64,000 nt of DNA from an uncultured Flavobacterium sp. (GTDB lineage: Bacteria; Bacteroidota; Bacteroidia; Flavobacteriales; Flavobacteriaceae): assembly GCA_937773775.1 (NCBI GenBank), contig CALJVL010000013.1:124001-188000 (forward strand). The letters are read 5' to 3'. The notes beneath the pieces are model-generated. The model made no database searches and was not told the origin of the DNA. It worked only from the letters and a program-made list of their open reading frames with translations. Shown one piece after another: positions 33,735-43,660 of this stretch. A program made the translations under genes and the position numbers. Positions within the stretch are counted from its first letter, which is position 1. Each line of letters opens with the position of its first letter.

Positions 33735-35867
33735 CTAGTTACCAATCAAAATTTCCAAGATCTTTATTGCAGCATCGCTAATTTTTGTTCCAGGGCCAAA
33801 AACAGCAACTGCACCTGCGTCAAATAAATATTGATAATCCTGCGAGGGAATTACTCCTCCCACGACCACCATGATGTCTTCTCGGCCGTATTTTTTTAGT
33901 TCTTCAATTACTTGGGGAACTAGTGTTTTGTGGCCAGCGGCCAAGGAGGAAACGCCCAAAATATGCACGTCGTTTTCAATAGCTTGTTTTGCGGCTTCGG
34001 CAGGAGTTTGAAAAAGAGGGCCAATATCTACGTCAAAGCCTACGTCAGCATAACCGGTAGCCACAACTTTGGCCCCGCGGTCATGCCCGTCTTGCCCCAT
34101 TTTAGCAATCATAATTCTCGGACGGCGGCCTTCCTGTTTTGCAAAGGTATCCGCAAGCTGTTTAGCTTTCTCAAAACTTTTGTCGTCTTTTATTTCTTTA
34201 CTATACACACCACTAAAGGATTTAATTTGTGCTTTATATCTTCCGAAAACCGTTTCTAGAGCATCGCTAATTTCACCTAATGTTGTTCGGTTTCTTGCGG
34301 CATCTACGGCTATTTCTAATAAATTTCCTTCTCCGCTTTGGGCGCAAAGGATTAGTTTTCTGAGTGATTCTTGAACTTTTTCAGAGTCTCTTGTCGATTT
34401 GATGCGGTCTAACTGTTCTAATTGTTGCTTACGCACCTTTTGGTTATCCACATCGAGAATTTGTAAAGGGTCTTCCTTTTCTAGTCGGTATTTGTTTACT
34501 CCTACGATGATATCTTGTGAGCTGTCAATACGCGCTTGTTTTCTGGCGGCAGCTTCTTCAATTCTTAGTTTAGGAATCCCCGCTTCAATCGCTTTAGTCA
34601 TTCCGCCAAGCTCTTCCACTTCTTCTATTAGTTTCCAGGCATTTTGCGCGATTTCATGCGTCAAAGTTTCTACATAATAGCTTCCGGCCCAAGGATCAAC
34701 TGTTCTTGTGATTTTGGTTTCTTCTTGTAAGTATATCTGTGTATTTCTTGCAATCCTTGCCGAAAAATCAGTTGGTAATGCTATAGCCTCGTCAAGTGCA
34801 TTGGTATGTAGGGATTGTGTACCTCCAAATGCTGCTGCTGAGGCTTCAATGCAAGTACGGGCCACATTATTGAAGGGGTCTTGCTCTGTTAAACTCCAGC
34901 CGCTCGTTTGGGAATGGGTTCTTAAAGCCAATGATTTGTCGTCTTTTGGATCAAACCGTTTTACTAATTTGGCCCAAATCATTCTTGCGGCGCGCATTTT
35001 GGCTATCTCCATAAAATGATTCATACCTATAGCCCAGAAAAAGGAAAGACGCGGGGCAAAGTCATCTATTTTCATACCAGTTGATAGACCGGTTTTGATG
35101 TATTCTAATCCATCAGCAAGGGTATACGCCAATTCAATATCAGCTGTTGCGCCTGCTTCCTGCATATGGTAGCCAGATATCGATATGGAATTGAATTTAG
35201 GCATTCGTTTGCTACTATACTCAAATATATCCGCAATGATCTTCATCGAGGGAGCAGGAGGGTAGATGTAAGTGTTACGCACCATAAATTCCTTGAGGAT
35301 GTCATTCTGTATGGTTCCAGAAAGTTGTTCTGGTTTTACGCCTTGTTCTTCAGCGGCCACGATATAAAATGCCATTATGGGTAATACTGCGCCGTTCATG
35401 GTCATGGATACCGACATTTTATCTAATGGAATCTGGTCAAACAATACTTTCATATCTTCAACAGAATCGATGGCTACGCCTGCTTTTCCCACATCTCCAA
35501 CGACGCGTTCGTGATCTGAGTCATAGCCTCGGTGTGTGGGTAAATCAAATGCAATAGACAACCCTTTTTGACCCGCAGCAAGATTACGTCTGTAAAAAGC
35601 ATTGCTTTCTTCGGCTGTTGAAAATCCGGCATATTGTCTAATCGTCCAGGGACGACGAACATACATAGTTGTGTATGGACCCCGTAAATTGGGTGCAAAG
35701 CCAGCCGCGAAATCAAGATGCTTGAGATTTTCAATATCTTTTTCGGTATAGGTTTCTTTGAGTTCGATTCCTTCGGCGGTTAAGTAATTTTCGGCCGAAG
35801 AATTGGGAATATCGTTGTTCGATTTTTTAACTTCTAATTGGATATGTTTTAGATCATTTCTTATCAT
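33735..35867 (-). CDS. mutB: Methylmalonyl-CoA mutase, large (catalytic) subunit
   Basis: 710 residues. The N-terminal TIM barrel has the substrate-binding region [23 protein letters not shown] and [13 protein letters not shown]. The C-terminal B12 domain has the DxHxxG cobalt-ligand motif in [13 protein letters not shown] (near residue 590) and [10 protein letters not shown]. It interconverts succinyl-CoA and methylmalonyl-CoA with adenosylcobalamin in propionate metabolism. Directly downstream of its small subunit (47-nt gap), so an operon. Confidence 0.97.
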   Translation of the reverse strand: MIRNDLKHIQLEVKKSNNDIPNSSAENYLTAEGIELKETYTEKDIENLKHLDFAAGFAPNLRGPYTTMYVRRPWTIRQYAGFSTAEESNAFYRRNLAAGQKGLSIAFDLPTHRGYDSDHERVVGDVGKAGVAIDSVEDMKVLFDQIPLDKMSVSMTMNGAVLPIMAFYIVAAEEQGVKPEQLSGTIQNDILKEFMVRNTYIYPPAPSMKIIADIFEYSSKRMPKFNSISISGYHMQEAGATADIELAYTLADGLEYIKTGLSTGMKIDDFAPRLSFFWAIGMNHFMEIAKMRAARMIWAKLVKRFDPKDDKSLALRTHSQTSGWSLTEQDPFNNVARTCIEASAAAFGGTQSLHTNALDEAIALPTDFSARIARNTQIYLQEETKITRTVDPWAGSYYVETLTHEIAQNAWKLIEEVEELGGMTKAIEAGIPKLRIEEAAARKQARIDSSQDIIVGVNKYRLEKEDPLQILDVDNQKVRKQQLEQLDRIKSTRDSEKVQESLRKLILCAQSGEGNLLEIAVDAARNRTTLGEISDALETVFGRYKAQIKSFSGVYSKEIKDDKSFEKAKQLADTFAKQEGRRPRIMIAKMGQDGHDRGAKVVATGYADVGFDVDIGPLFQTPAEAAKQAIENDVHILGVSSLAAGHKTLVPQVIEELKKYGREDIMVVVGGVIPSQDYQYLFDAGAVAVFGPGTKISDAAIKILEILIGN

Positions 35868-35914
35868 TTCTGATGGTGATTTACACGATTGGTAGTTGAT
35901 TGTTTTGGTTGGTT

Positions 35915-37279
35915 TTATTCTAAATCGAGACGTTCTTGCTCAATTTTCTCAGCCAGTCGTTTTTCGATAATTGGTGTAATCAAGGTCTTTCGCGGTTTTA
36001 TTTTTACAAAAGGGAACAATTCTAAGTCATGTTTCATTTTGTCTTCTTGGTTGGGATATTTATTGGTTCCTAACAACACTTCTTTTCCTGAATCAAAAAG
36101 TTCCTGTTCCTTGTCTGCACTCTCCTGTATTTTTCTTTTGATGACACCTTCGTTCAGTTGTTTTAGAAAACCACCTGTAGCCTCGATATCTTTAAACAAG
36201 AGCAATGCCTTTTCGGCTAGCTGACTGGTGAGCGTTTCTATATAATAACTTCCGTCTGCAGGGTTATTCACTTTGTCAAAATAACTTTCGTTTTTAAGAA
36301 CCAACAGTTGGTTGCGGGCGATTCTATCTGCAAATTCATTGTCCTTGTGATACAATGAGTCATAAGGTAAATTAGCAATGGCATCCGCACCACCTATAAT
36401 TGCCGACATACATTCGGTGGTGGTTCTCAACATGTTTATATTGTAATCGTAAAGGGTTTTATTTCGTTTTGTAGGCGAAACAAGAAGATGGCATTCTAAA
36501 TTATGGTTGTACTCTTTGGCTATTAAATTAAAAAGTAAGCGGAATGCACGCAACTTGGCAATTTCGAAAAAGTAATTTGTTCCTACCGAAACCTCGAAGA
36601 CAATCGGTTTATTGATAATTGGCATTCTATTAAAATATTCATTGGCGTGCGCGAGGGCATAGGCAATCTGCTGGACCATATTGGCTCCGGCATTTTGGTA
36701 TAACCCAGCATCAATACTTATTATTGAACTGTCTGGAGTTGCAGTGGCTAAGAGGTTAAGCGTATCAAAATTGTTTTTGTCCTTAGTTTTAAACCAATTT
36801 CCCTCTTTAGCTAATTGTCTTATGGGATCCAGATTATAAAACGCTATAGCCTTTTTTTGTAAGACTATAACATCAATTTTTTTAACGAAATCGATTGAAA
36901 TAAAGCTAAAGTTGAAATAAATGTCAACGTTTTCCAGAGGCAATTTTTCCAATAGCTTAGCGATATTAATTGTTTCGTCGGCAATCGTGAAGCGAAGACT
37001 TTCGGCACCACGAGCTAATGAATCCACAGCTCTTTCCACCGATTTATCGATATCGAAAACAAAAATATTTTGACAAATCTTGCATTCCGAAGCTTTTGTG
37101 GTCACAGGAAAAGCTTTTGTAAACTCATCTTTATGATAAAAAGGTTTTACCTTAATGTCTTCGGGTGAAGTCCAAATCAGGGTGTCATTGTAATCCGCAC
37201 CCTTGAGTTCAAACTGTATTTTTTGTTTCCATTGCTTGGAGCTAACCGGATCGAAGCTTTCGAATAAATTAGTGGCCAT
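35915..37279 (-). CDS. mutA: Methylmalonyl-CoA mutase, small subunit
   Basis: About 454 residues from the ATG at 37279 ([17 protein letters not shown]), preferred over one 18 codons upstream. It follows the mutase barrel fold ([51 protein letters not shown]) but lacks the B12-binding domain, as expected for the non-catalytic subunit. It forms the heterodimer with MutB. 22 nt after the DivIC gene. Confidence 0.95.
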   Translation of the reverse strand: MATNLFESFDPVSSKQWKQKIQFELKGADYNDTLIWTSPEDIKVKPFYHKDEFTKAFPVTTKASECKICQNIFVFDIDKSVERAVDSLARGAESLRFTIADETINIAKLLEKLPLENVDIYFNFSFISIDFVKKIDVIVLQKKAIAFYNLDPIRQLAKEGNWFKTKDKNNFDTLNLLATATPDSSIISIDAGLYQNAGANMVQQIAYALAHANEYFNRMPIINKPIVFEVSVGTNYFFEIAKLRAFRLLFNLIAKEYNHNLECHLLVSPTKRNKTLYDYNINMLRTTTECMSAIIGGADAIANLPYDSLYHKDNEFADRIARNQLLVLKNESYFDKVNNPADGSYYIETLTSQLAEKALLLFKDIEATGGFLKQLNEGVIKRKIQESADKEQELFDSGKEVLLGTNKYPNQEDKMKHDLELFPFVKIKPRKTLITPIIEKRLAEKIEQERLDLE

Positions 37280-37301
37280 TTTAATTGTTGTTTTTAATAA
37301 T

Positions 37302-37634
37302 TCAAGATTTGGTGCTGTTTTCAATGCTGTCACCTTCTAATTCTATGATATAAATATCCTCGTTTTCCTTTTTCATGTAGTACTTTTCACGAGCGTATTT
37401 TTCTATTTGTTCTGGATTTTTCAGCTGTTTTATTTGTTTTTCGTCTTTCTTTATTTCTTCTTTATAATATTCTTTGTTGTCCTCGAGCTCAGTGACCTGG
37501 TTGTCTAAAAAACGATGGTCAAAATAAGAATAGTTGTCCAAGAAAATCATCCAAGACGAAAAAAACAACAATACCCATACATATTTATTGCTTAGGAATT
37601 TAAACCAAGATTTGTCTTTATATGGATTTGTCAT
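37302..37634 (-). CDS. DivIC/FtsB-type septum formation initiator
   Basis: 110 residues: a short cytoplasmic N-terminus, one membrane segment (YVWVLLFFSSWMIFL, residues about 18-33), then a coiled coil (VTELEDNKEYYKEEIKKDEK) and the family motif NPEQIEKYAREKYYMKKENEDIY. FtsB/DivIC bridges FtsL and FtsQ in the divisome. Its position just before mutA is common in flavobacteria. Confidence 0.93.
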   Translation of the reverse strand: MTNPYKDKSWFKFLSNKYVWVLLFFSSWMIFLDNYSYFDHRFLDNQVTELEDNKEYYKEEIKKDEKQIKQLKNPEQIEKYAREKYYMKKENEDIYIIELEGDSIENSTKS

Positions 37635-37645
37635 TTTATTTTTTT

Positions 37646-37722
37646 TAGCCCCGATAGCCCCGATATCCTAGGCTTTTTAAAGCGGATAAAGGAGAAATCG
37701 GGAAATAGCTCCTGATTCTTCC
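37646..37722 (+). ncRNA. Structured flavobacterial intergenic element (flavo-1-like)
   Basis: TAGCCCCGATAGC ... GATATCC ... AAAGCGGATAAAGG ... ATCGGGAAATAGCTCC: a conserved outer pairing (CCCGAT/ATCGGG) and inner GATATCC/GGAT pairing, like the minus-strand element at 56931. From memory it resembles the flavo-1 RNA motif; the identity needs a covariance model. Located between udk and divIC on the opposite strand. Confidence 0.4.
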
Positions 37723-37774
37723 TAATGTAGGGAAGAGATAATGGAATTATATTCAGGTTAAAATTACAATAAAA

Positions 37775-38383
37775 TTATAGAATTCTTTGATTTATTACTG
37801 CCCTAACCACATCTATGGCTACCGTATTGTATCTGTCATTAGGTATAATAATGTCAGCGAATGCTTTTGTAGGCTCTATAAATTGCTGATGCATTGGTTT
37901 TAGTGTGTTTTGATAGCGAGTTAAGACTTCGTCCATATCTCGTCCGCGGTCTGCGACATCCCGTTTTAATCGACGGATCAATCTTTCATCAGAGTCTGCA
38001 TGCACATAGATTTTTACATCAAAAAGATCCCTTAGCTCTGGATTAGCCAAAATCAAAATCCCTTCCACGATCATTACCTTGCGGGGATGGGTAGTAATTG
38101 TATCTTCCGTTCTATTATGGGTTAAAAAAGAATATACGGGTTGGTGGATTGTTTTTTCTGCTTTAAGTTCTTTTAGTTGGGCAACCAATAAGTCAAAATC
38201 AATAGCACGAGGGTGATCAAAATTGATGAGGGCCCGTTCATCAAAACTTAAGTTGTGGTTTTCCCTGTAGTAGGAATCTTGAGAAATAATACCTACTTCT
38301 TTTTCAGGTAATTCATTCATAATTTGATGAACTACGGTTGTTTTTCCGCTTCCTGTTCCGCCTGCAATCCCTATAATGAGCAT
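37775..38383 (-). CDS. udk: Uridine kinase
   Basis: 202 residues with P-loop GIAGGTGSGKTTVV (residues about 5-18), ISQDSYYR, the substrate region NFDHPRAIDFDLL and the lid RLIRRLKRDVADRGRD. It phosphorylates uridine/cytidine in pyrimidine salvage. Full length for the family. About 390 nt without genes lie between it and the next minus-strand gene; nothing recognised there apart from that gene's terminator. Confidence 0.96.
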   Translation of the reverse strand: MLIIGIAGGTGSGKTTVVHQIMNELPEKEVGIISQDSYYRENHNLSFDERALINFDHPRAIDFDLLVAQLKELKAEKTIHQPVYSFLTHNRTEDTITTHPRKVMIVEGILILANPELRDLFDVKIYVHADSDERLIRRLKRDVADRGRDMDEVLTRYQNTLKPMHQQFIEPTKAFADIIIPNDRYNTVAIDVVRAVINQRIL

Positions 38384-38682
38384 AAATGGTTGTGTTATTT
38401 ATTGATAAGGCAAAAATAAGAATTTTATTGAGAGCGGATTTTGTTTTTTGAAATATTTTACAGATTTAAAGAGTTTTAATGTGTAATTGATTCAAGGTTT
38501 TTTGACCAGTTCCTGTTTATTTTAGTTTTCATTGTGTCCATAATGAGCTTGCTTTGGCTATTCTTTCGGCTCTGAAAAACAATATTTCAAGCGTTGATTT
38601 TTTACATTTATTATGGCTAGGCTTCAGTTTTAGAATAGTATGGTTCAGCTCGCTTTAATTTGGAACTGTTAATTATTAAAAC

Positions 38683-38716
38683 AGAAAAGGAAGCCTTTTA
38701 TGAGGCTCCCTTTTCT
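38683..38716 (-). terminator. Terminator of the SDR gene
   Basis: A 13-bp stem with one mismatch (AGAAAAGG-a-AGCCT / AGGCT-c-CCTTTTCT) and a 6-nt loop, 21 nt beyond the SDR stop, followed by a T-rich tail on the minus strand. Confidence 0.8.
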
Positions 38717-38737
38717 TAAGCGGAAAATTTTCAGGTA

Positions 38738-39619
38738 TTATTTGTTTTTCTTCGATTTAATCATCATTTCCATTTGGTCCCAAAGCTCCTCAGGAATATC
38801 TTCGAGCATATTAAATTCCCCAGCACCTTTTAGCCATTCGCCCCCATCGATTACTACGACTTCACCGTTAATATACGCGGAGAAGTCAGAAACCAGATAA
38901 GCAGCTAAATTAGCTAGTTCCTGGTGGTCTCCCACGCGTTGTACGGGAACTTTTTTAGCCATATCAAATTTTTCGGCAAGATCTCCGGGTAACAATCTGT
39001 CCCAGGCTCCTTTGGTTGGAAATGGTCCGGGTGCTATCGCATTAGAACGAATTCCGTATTTACCCCATTCTACGGCAAGACTTCTTGTCATGGCCAGAAC
39101 TCCCGCTTTGGCGGTTGCGCTTGGTACAACATAGGCAGAACCCGTAAATGCATAGGTAGTCACAATATTCAAAATCGTGGAAGAGCTTTGTTTGGTGTCT
39201 ATCCAGTGTTTTCCGAAAGCGAGGGTGCAATTTTTGGACCCTTTCAAAACGATATCAATGACAGTGTCAAAAGCATTCGCAGAAAGTCTTTCTGTTGGCG
39301 AAATAAAATTCCCAGCGGCATTGTTCAATAATACATCTACTTTTCCAAAAGCTTGCAAAACACCTTGCAGCATACTTTCTACTTCATTGTAGTGGCGTAC
39401 GTCGCACTGAAGAGGCAGACAGATCCCTCCCGTTTCTGACTCCAGTTCTGAAGCGGTTTTTTTTAGTTTATCCAAGTCTCTAGAGGTAATGGCTACTTTA
39501 GCACCCAACTCCATAAAATACTTAGTCATCGCTTTTCCTAATCCACTGCCTCCACCAGTAACAACAATTACTTTTCCTTTTAATGCGTCGTCACGTAACA
39601 TTTTGTCTGTATAGTTCAT
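38738..39619 (-). CDS. SDR oxidoreductase, 2,4-dienoyl-CoA reductase-like
   Basis: 293 residues with cofactor loop VTGGGSGLGKAM and NNAAGNF. The usual SDR Tyr-x3-Lys is replaced by SATAKAGV preceded by VTTYAFTG, the arrangement seen in mitochondrial and peroxisomal 2,4-dienoyl-CoA reductases (Ser and Lys at the end, Tyr earlier). Probable NADPH-dependent reduction of dienoyl-CoA in degradation of unsaturated fatty acids. Stand-alone gene. Confidence 0.88.
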   Translation of the reverse strand: MNYTDKMLRDDALKGKVIVVTGGGSGLGKAMTKYFMELGAKVAITSRDLDKLKKTASELESETGGICLPLQCDVRHYNEVESMLQGVLQAFGKVDVLLNNAAGNFISPTERLSANAFDTVIDIVLKGSKNCTLAFGKHWIDTKQSSSTILNIVTTYAFTGSAYVVPSATAKAGVLAMTRSLAVEWGKYGIRSNAIAPGPFPTKGAWDRLLPGDLAEKFDMAKKVPVQRVGDHQELANLAAYLVSDFSAYINGEVVVIDGGEWLKGAGEFNMLEDIPEELWDQMEMMIKSKKNK

Positions 39620-39691
39620 ATCGTATTATTTTTTTTCAATTGTAAATATAGTAAAAAATACTATGCGTGCATAATAAATAGATTGTTGTGA

Positions 39692-40820
39692 TTATATATT
39701 GCACAATCTTTTTGCTGCTTCCTCTAAAGTTGCGTTGTCTTTTGCAAAACAAAAACGGATCAAGTGCAGGTCTTTTTTATCCGCATAGAAAGTCGAAATT
39801 GGTATAGCAGCGACTCCATGTTCTGTGATTAATCTTTTGCAAAATTCTACGTCATTTTCATGGGAGATAGAAGAATAGCTAGCTACTTGGAAGTAGGTTC
39901 CTTCACAAGGCTTGAGTTCAAATCTGCTATTGGTAAGTAAAAGTCTAAAATAGTCTCTTTTTTCCTTGTACATACTGCTAATTTCTTGAACGGAAATGAG
40001 GTCCAAATACTCACTAATGGCAACCTGACAAATACTATTGATACTAAAAACTAAAAACTGATGTACTTTTTTTATTTCTTTCATTAAACATTCTGGCGCA
40101 ACGAGGTAGCCCACTTTCCAACCTGTTACGTGAAATGTTTTACCGAAAGAGGAAACCATCACACAGCGATTTAGGAGTTGGCTGCGCGTATGTGCCGAAA
40201 TGTGTTTCTCTTCAAATGTGATGTATTCATACACTTCATCCGAAAGTAAAATTATTTGGGGAAATTTCATCAATATATTTCCTAAGGCCTCAAAATCTAA
40301 TTCTGTTAGAATTCTACCCGTTGGATTATGAGGATTGTTGATTATAATCATTTTGGTTTTTGCTGAGCACGCTTTTTCTACCCTTTCCCAATTAGGGGTG
40401 TAATCTTCATTAAGGGCAATACGAATGGGATTGGCTTTACATAAAAGTACTGGCGCTTCATAACAATCATAACTAGGGTCGAGGATAATGACGTCCTCAT
40501 CAATCTCAATTAAGGCTTGTATTGTTGCGAAGATGGCTTGTGTTGCCCCCAGCTGTAACTAGTATTTCGGTCTCTGGATGAAGAATTCTACCATAAGAAT
40601 TTAGGACTAAAAGAGCTATTTTTTCCAGAAGCGGCGGATATCCCGCCATAGGTAGGTATTGATGCACATCCTTTTTTGCTAGCCGAGCAACAATATTTAC
40701 TAGTCTTTCATCAACTGGGAAATTGGGAAATCCTTGCGAAAGATTGATAGCATTGTATTCGTGTGCCATTTTCGACATTACAGTAAATATACTTGTACCA
40801 ATGTTAGGAAGCTTTGACAT
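39692..40820 (-). pseudogene. PLP-dependent class I/II aminotransferase, single frameshift
   Basis: The first 104 codons match a class I aminotransferase (KMAHEYNAINLSQGFPNFPVDERL), similar to methionine/kynurenine aminotransferases. The frame breaks at a G5 run (plus-strand C5 at 40546-40550). Removing one G gives TAGATQAIFATIQAL and continues unbroken to the end through NNPHNPTGR, LSDEVYEYITF and the PLP-lysine region SSFGKTFHVTGWKVGY. So a single extra base separates this from an intact gene of about 375 residues; sequencing error is a real possibility. Confidence 0.85.
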
Positions 40821-40941
40821 ACTTTTCTTTTTAATTATTTAAAAGTAGGCAAATGGTTTGAGCTTATAAAGTGTTATTTTTCGATTTATTACTTCAAAAA
40901 AACATGAAGTAAAATACAACTCTGTTTCGATGTTTTTTTAA

Positions 40942-40979
40942 CACAAATAAAGCATTCGAATTGAAGTGCTTTATTTGTG
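40942..40979. terminator. Long hairpin downstream of the DUF4440 gene
   Basis: A perfect 13-bp stem CACAAATAAAGCA / TGCTTTATTTGTG with a 12-nt loop, 18 nt beyond the stop of the minus-strand gene. It lacks a T-tract, so termination efficiency is doubtful. Confidence 0.5.
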
Positions 40980-40997
40980 AATTTAGGGAATAAAGTT

Positions 40998-41507
40998 TTA
41001 TTTTTTTGCATTAGGCATATCGGAACTTCCCATATCTCTTATGCAAATGTATTTACCGTCTCTTTTTTCAAATAGACTCATGAAGTTTCCAGTCATCATT
41101 TTTGTATTTGTAGAGTCAACAACTGTATATCCTCCAATTTCTACTACCTGACTTCCTTCATTTGCAACGTGAACTTCTCTGGTCTGGAATGATATTTTCG
41201 CTCCTTTTGGCAATGTATCTAAATCTTTCTTTATCGACTCATGAATTGCCACCTTACCGTGTAATGGTTTTTTTTCGTTTGAAAAACTGATGGCATCGTC
41301 CGCATAATACATAATCTCATCCGGATTCCTTGCATTATAAGTTGCAGCAAAGGCGTCTTCCATAGCTTGAATTTCAGTTTTAATGGCATCTTCGTCAACT
41401 GTGGATGTGAGAGCTTCTTTTTTTTCATTACAGCCGATCATTAGAGACATGAGAACCAACAGTAACCCTCCTTTTAAAATCTTGCTTTTCATAATTAATT
41501 TTTTCAT
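40998..41507 (-). CDS. DUF4440/SnoaL-like (NTF2-fold) lipoprotein
   Basis: 169 residues (or 164 from a second ATG at 41492, which gives a cleaner signal). Lipobox LMIGC near residue 26. The mature part follows the NTF2-like/DUF4440 pattern: IQAMEDAFAATYNARNPDEIMYYADDAISF ... GKYICIRDMGSSD. Probably exported and lipid-anchored; ligand or activity unknown. Confidence 0.87.
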   Translation of the reverse strand: MKKLIMKSKILKGGLLLVLMSLMIGCNEKKEALTSTVDEDAIKTEIQAMEDAFAATYNARNPDEIMYYADDAISFSNEKKPLHGKVAIHESIKKDLDTLPKGAKISFQTREVHVANEGSQVVEIGGYTVVDSTNTKMMTGNFMSLFEKRDGKYICIRDMGSSDMPNAKK

Positions 41508-41811
41508 AATTTATAATCTTGATTTTATTTTTGAGATAAAGGAATTTAAAATTAATTATAAATTATTGATTGTCAATACAAAAGGAGTTGTATTTTTTAA
41601 AAAATTATTTTATTACCTTCGAAGTAATGAGTTTGGTTAACCAAAGATATACTGTTTTTTAGAGAGGAGATCGCCAAAATAAGGAAGTAAGAGGCTGAAA
41701 AACTCCAGACTATCTTAAAACGTATCTGTTTTGTAATAGTATACGATGTGCTGTGTTCTTTGGTAATACGCTTCTTTAACCATGTGAGCAACATTATTCT
41801 TTGTCGATACT

Positions 41812-41949
41812 TTAATCGGAATTAAGCCCGTTATAATATGCCTCCATAAAGGTAGCTTTTGATTCTTTCCAGTTGTAAACACTTTATACGATGAATATGG
41901 CAACTATGGTTAATAGTACTCCTGTCAAGAATTTTTTTATTGTGTTCAT
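41812..41949 (-). pseudogene. Third small membrane paralogue, interrupted by TAA
   Basis: MNTIKKFLTGVLLTIVAIFIV is followed by an in-frame TAA (41884-41886), then SVYNWKESKATFMEAYYNGLNSD and a stop. The tail matches the YNWKES region of the next gene, so this is a 45-codon member of the same family broken by one nonsense codon (a Tyr codon to TAA is one change). Either a remnant or a read as a 21-residue peptide. The 300 nt between it and the DUF4440 gene hold nothing recognisable. Confidence 0.55.
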
Positions 41950-41954
41950 TATCT

Positions 41955-42113
41955 TTAAGCTGTATTACTTTTTGGTGATTGTAGAGTCAGCGATGAGTTG
42001 TACCCTCTAGTGAAAGCATCTTTTGATTCTTTCCAGTTATAGATACATTTAATTGCCAAAAAAGCTATTATACCCAGAACAAATACTCTAGCGTCTTTTT
42101 TGATTATTTTCAT
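41955..42113 (-). CDS. Small single-pass membrane protein (52 aa)
   Basis: MKIIKKDARVFVLGIIAFLAIK is followed by CIYNWKESKDAFTRGYNSS and a polar tail: a positively charged start, one hydrophobic segment, then the YNWKES motif shared with its neighbours. Too short for common gene callers but paralogous to the genes on both sides, which supports coding. Function unknown. Confidence 0.7.
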   Translation of the reverse strand: MKIIKKDARVFVLGIIAFLAIKCIYNWKESKDAFTRGYNSSLTLQSPKSNTA

Positions 42114-42163
42114 CTTGATTAGTTTAAAAGTTTAGTTTTAATAATATATGTCTCTAATCAACT

Positions 42164-42301
42164 TTAGTTACTATTGTAACCATCATGCCAACCGTTAGAT
42201 ATATCTTGTTTAACTTCTTTCGAACTGTAAATAGATTCTATTGCAAAAAAAGCAATCATGCCCAGTACAAATACTCTAACGTCTCTTTTGGTTATTTTCA
42301 T
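42164..42301 (-). CDS. Small single-pass membrane protein (45 aa)
   Basis: MKITKRDVRVFVLGMIAFFAIESIYSSKEVKQD and a short tail ending DGYNSN. Its first 21 residues match the 52-aa protein at about 75%, showing tandem duplication. First gene of the three-member cluster, downstream of nothing obvious on the same strand except the methyltransferase gene, which it follows in the opposite order (42366 onward is upstream). Confidence 0.7.
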   Translation of the reverse strand: MKITKRDVRVFVLGMIAFFAIESIYSSKEVKQDISNGWHDGYNSN

Positions 42302-42365
42302 CTTGATTAGATTAAAGAATTAGTTGGTACTAAGATATGAAAATATTCCATTTGTAATAGAAAAA

Positions 42366-43088
42366 TTACATTTTATGGATGATAAAAATTGTTGGACGTT
42401 TATGTAAATCAATAGTTTCTTTTTTCCATGCTATGATTTTCTTGGTTTTGATATACTCTGTTGGTAAGGTGATATCGGTAGCTATGCATAAATGCGTTTC
42501 GGGATGCAAGGTTTGCAACAAATCTTCCAATAATTTATTGTTGCGGTAGGGAGTTTCAATAAAAATTTGGGATTGATTTTGTTCGAAAGATGTTTTTTCA
42601 AGATTTTTGAAGCTTGCTCTCTTTTCGTCTTTTTCAATAGGTAAATAACCATGAAACGTAAAACTTTGTCCGTTCATTCCAGAGGCCATCATAGCCAAGA
42701 GGATAGAGGAAGGACCCACTAAAGGCACCACTTGGATTCCTTTTTCATGTGCCAATTTTACGATAACCGCACCAGGGTCAGCTACTCCAGGGCAACCAGC
42801 TTCACTCATTAATCCCATGTTTTTACCTTGCAATAAAGGTTTGATAAAATCAAGGTGTTCTTTTACTTCGGTGCGTTTGTTTAAAGTAAATAGGACTAGT
42901 TCAGATTGCTTTTTTTCTGGGTTTACCTCTTTTATTGATTTCCGTGCTGTTTTGTCATTCTCAACAATATAATGATCAATAAAATCAATGGTTCTTTTAA
43001 CGGTTTGCGGTAAAACATCCATAGGGTCACAATCTCCCATAGTGGTTGGGATTAGATAGAGTTTTCCTAATGAGGTATTTGGTTTCAT
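42366..43088 (-). CDS. RsmI-like SAM-dependent methyltransferase (tetrapyrrole methylase fold)
   Basis: 240 residues with LYLIPTTMGD at the start, the fold's MSEAGCPGVADPGAVIVKLAHEKGIQVVPLVGPSS core and the IETPYRN motif. RsmI 2'-O-methylates C1402 of 16S rRNA; this shorter, diverged Bacteroidota version may have the same or a related target. Full length for its subgroup. Confidence 0.88.
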   Translation of the reverse strand: MKPNTSLGKLYLIPTTMGDCDPMDVLPQTVKRTIDFIDHYIVENDKTARKSIKEVNPEKKQSELVLFTLNKRTEVKEHLDFIKPLLQGKNMGLMSEAGCPGVADPGAVIVKLAHEKGIQVVPLVGPSSILLAMMASGMNGQSFTFHGYLPIEKDEKRASFKNLEKTSFEQNQSQIFIETPYRNNKLLEDLLQTLHPETHLCIATDITLPTEYIKTKKIIAWKKETIDLHKRPTIFIIHKM

Positions 43089-43184
43089 TAAAATTAATTT
43101 TTGTTTGTAATCTAATTTAGAAATGCAAAGAAAGGCATTAATAAAGAAACAGATAAGTAATTAAAGTTTAAAAGAGACCAAAAA

Positions 43185-43652
43185 TTATTGGTGAATAACT
43201 TTTAATTTGTCAGCTATAATATCGCAAACTTCATTTAGCATATTGTAAACAATTTCGAAGCCATTTGGCATACCAAAATAAGGATCTGGAACATCCATAT
43301 TCTCATTTGGATACAATTCATTCAAAATAATTTGCACTTTGTTTTTTTGCTCAGAAGTTTGAGCTAATTCGATTACATCGTCATAATTGGACTTGTCCAT
43401 TACATAAATATAATCATAGATTGCGAAATCATTGATGTTGAATTGTCGTCCTTTTTGTTTTGAAATGTCTAGCTTGTTTTTTTTGGCGGTAGAAATAGAG
43501 CGCGCGTCTGGAGAATGACCAATATGCCATGAACCAGTTCCTGCAGAATCTACGTTAAATTTATCTTTGGGAAGTTTAGACGCCATTATACCTTCTGCCA
43601 ATGGTGATCGACAAATGTTTCCTAAACAGACCATTAAAATATTTATAGTCAT
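43185..43652 (-). CDS. Low-molecular-weight protein-tyrosine phosphatase
   Basis: 155 residues. The N-terminal catalytic loop VCLGNICRSP gives Cys-x5-Arg; the general acid lies in DVPDPYFG. Families of this type act on tyrosine kinases of polysaccharide export or on phosphoarginine; the target is not visible. Ends 97 nt before the methyltransferase gene and starts 8 nt after the dnaA stop, so probably co-transcribed with dnaA. Confidence 0.93.
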   Translation of the reverse strand: MTINILMVCLGNICRSPLAEGIMASKLPKDKFNVDSAGTGSWHIGHSPDARSISTAKKNKLDISKQKGRQFNINDFAIYDYIYVMDKSNYDDVIELAQTSEQKNKVQIILNELYPNENMDVPDPYFGMPNGFEIVYNMLNEVCDIIADKLKVIHQ

Positions 43653-43660
43653 GATGGCTA

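Noticed and set aside
33438..33745. Two short minus-strand frames downstream of mutB
   Set aside because: They are driven by the AT repeat and T-rich DNA and overlap the mutB terminator.
41597..41903. Two overlapping minus-strand frames of 62-65 codons
   Set aside because: They overlap each other in different frames, and one overlaps the third small membrane paralogue out of frame; composition is not protein-like.
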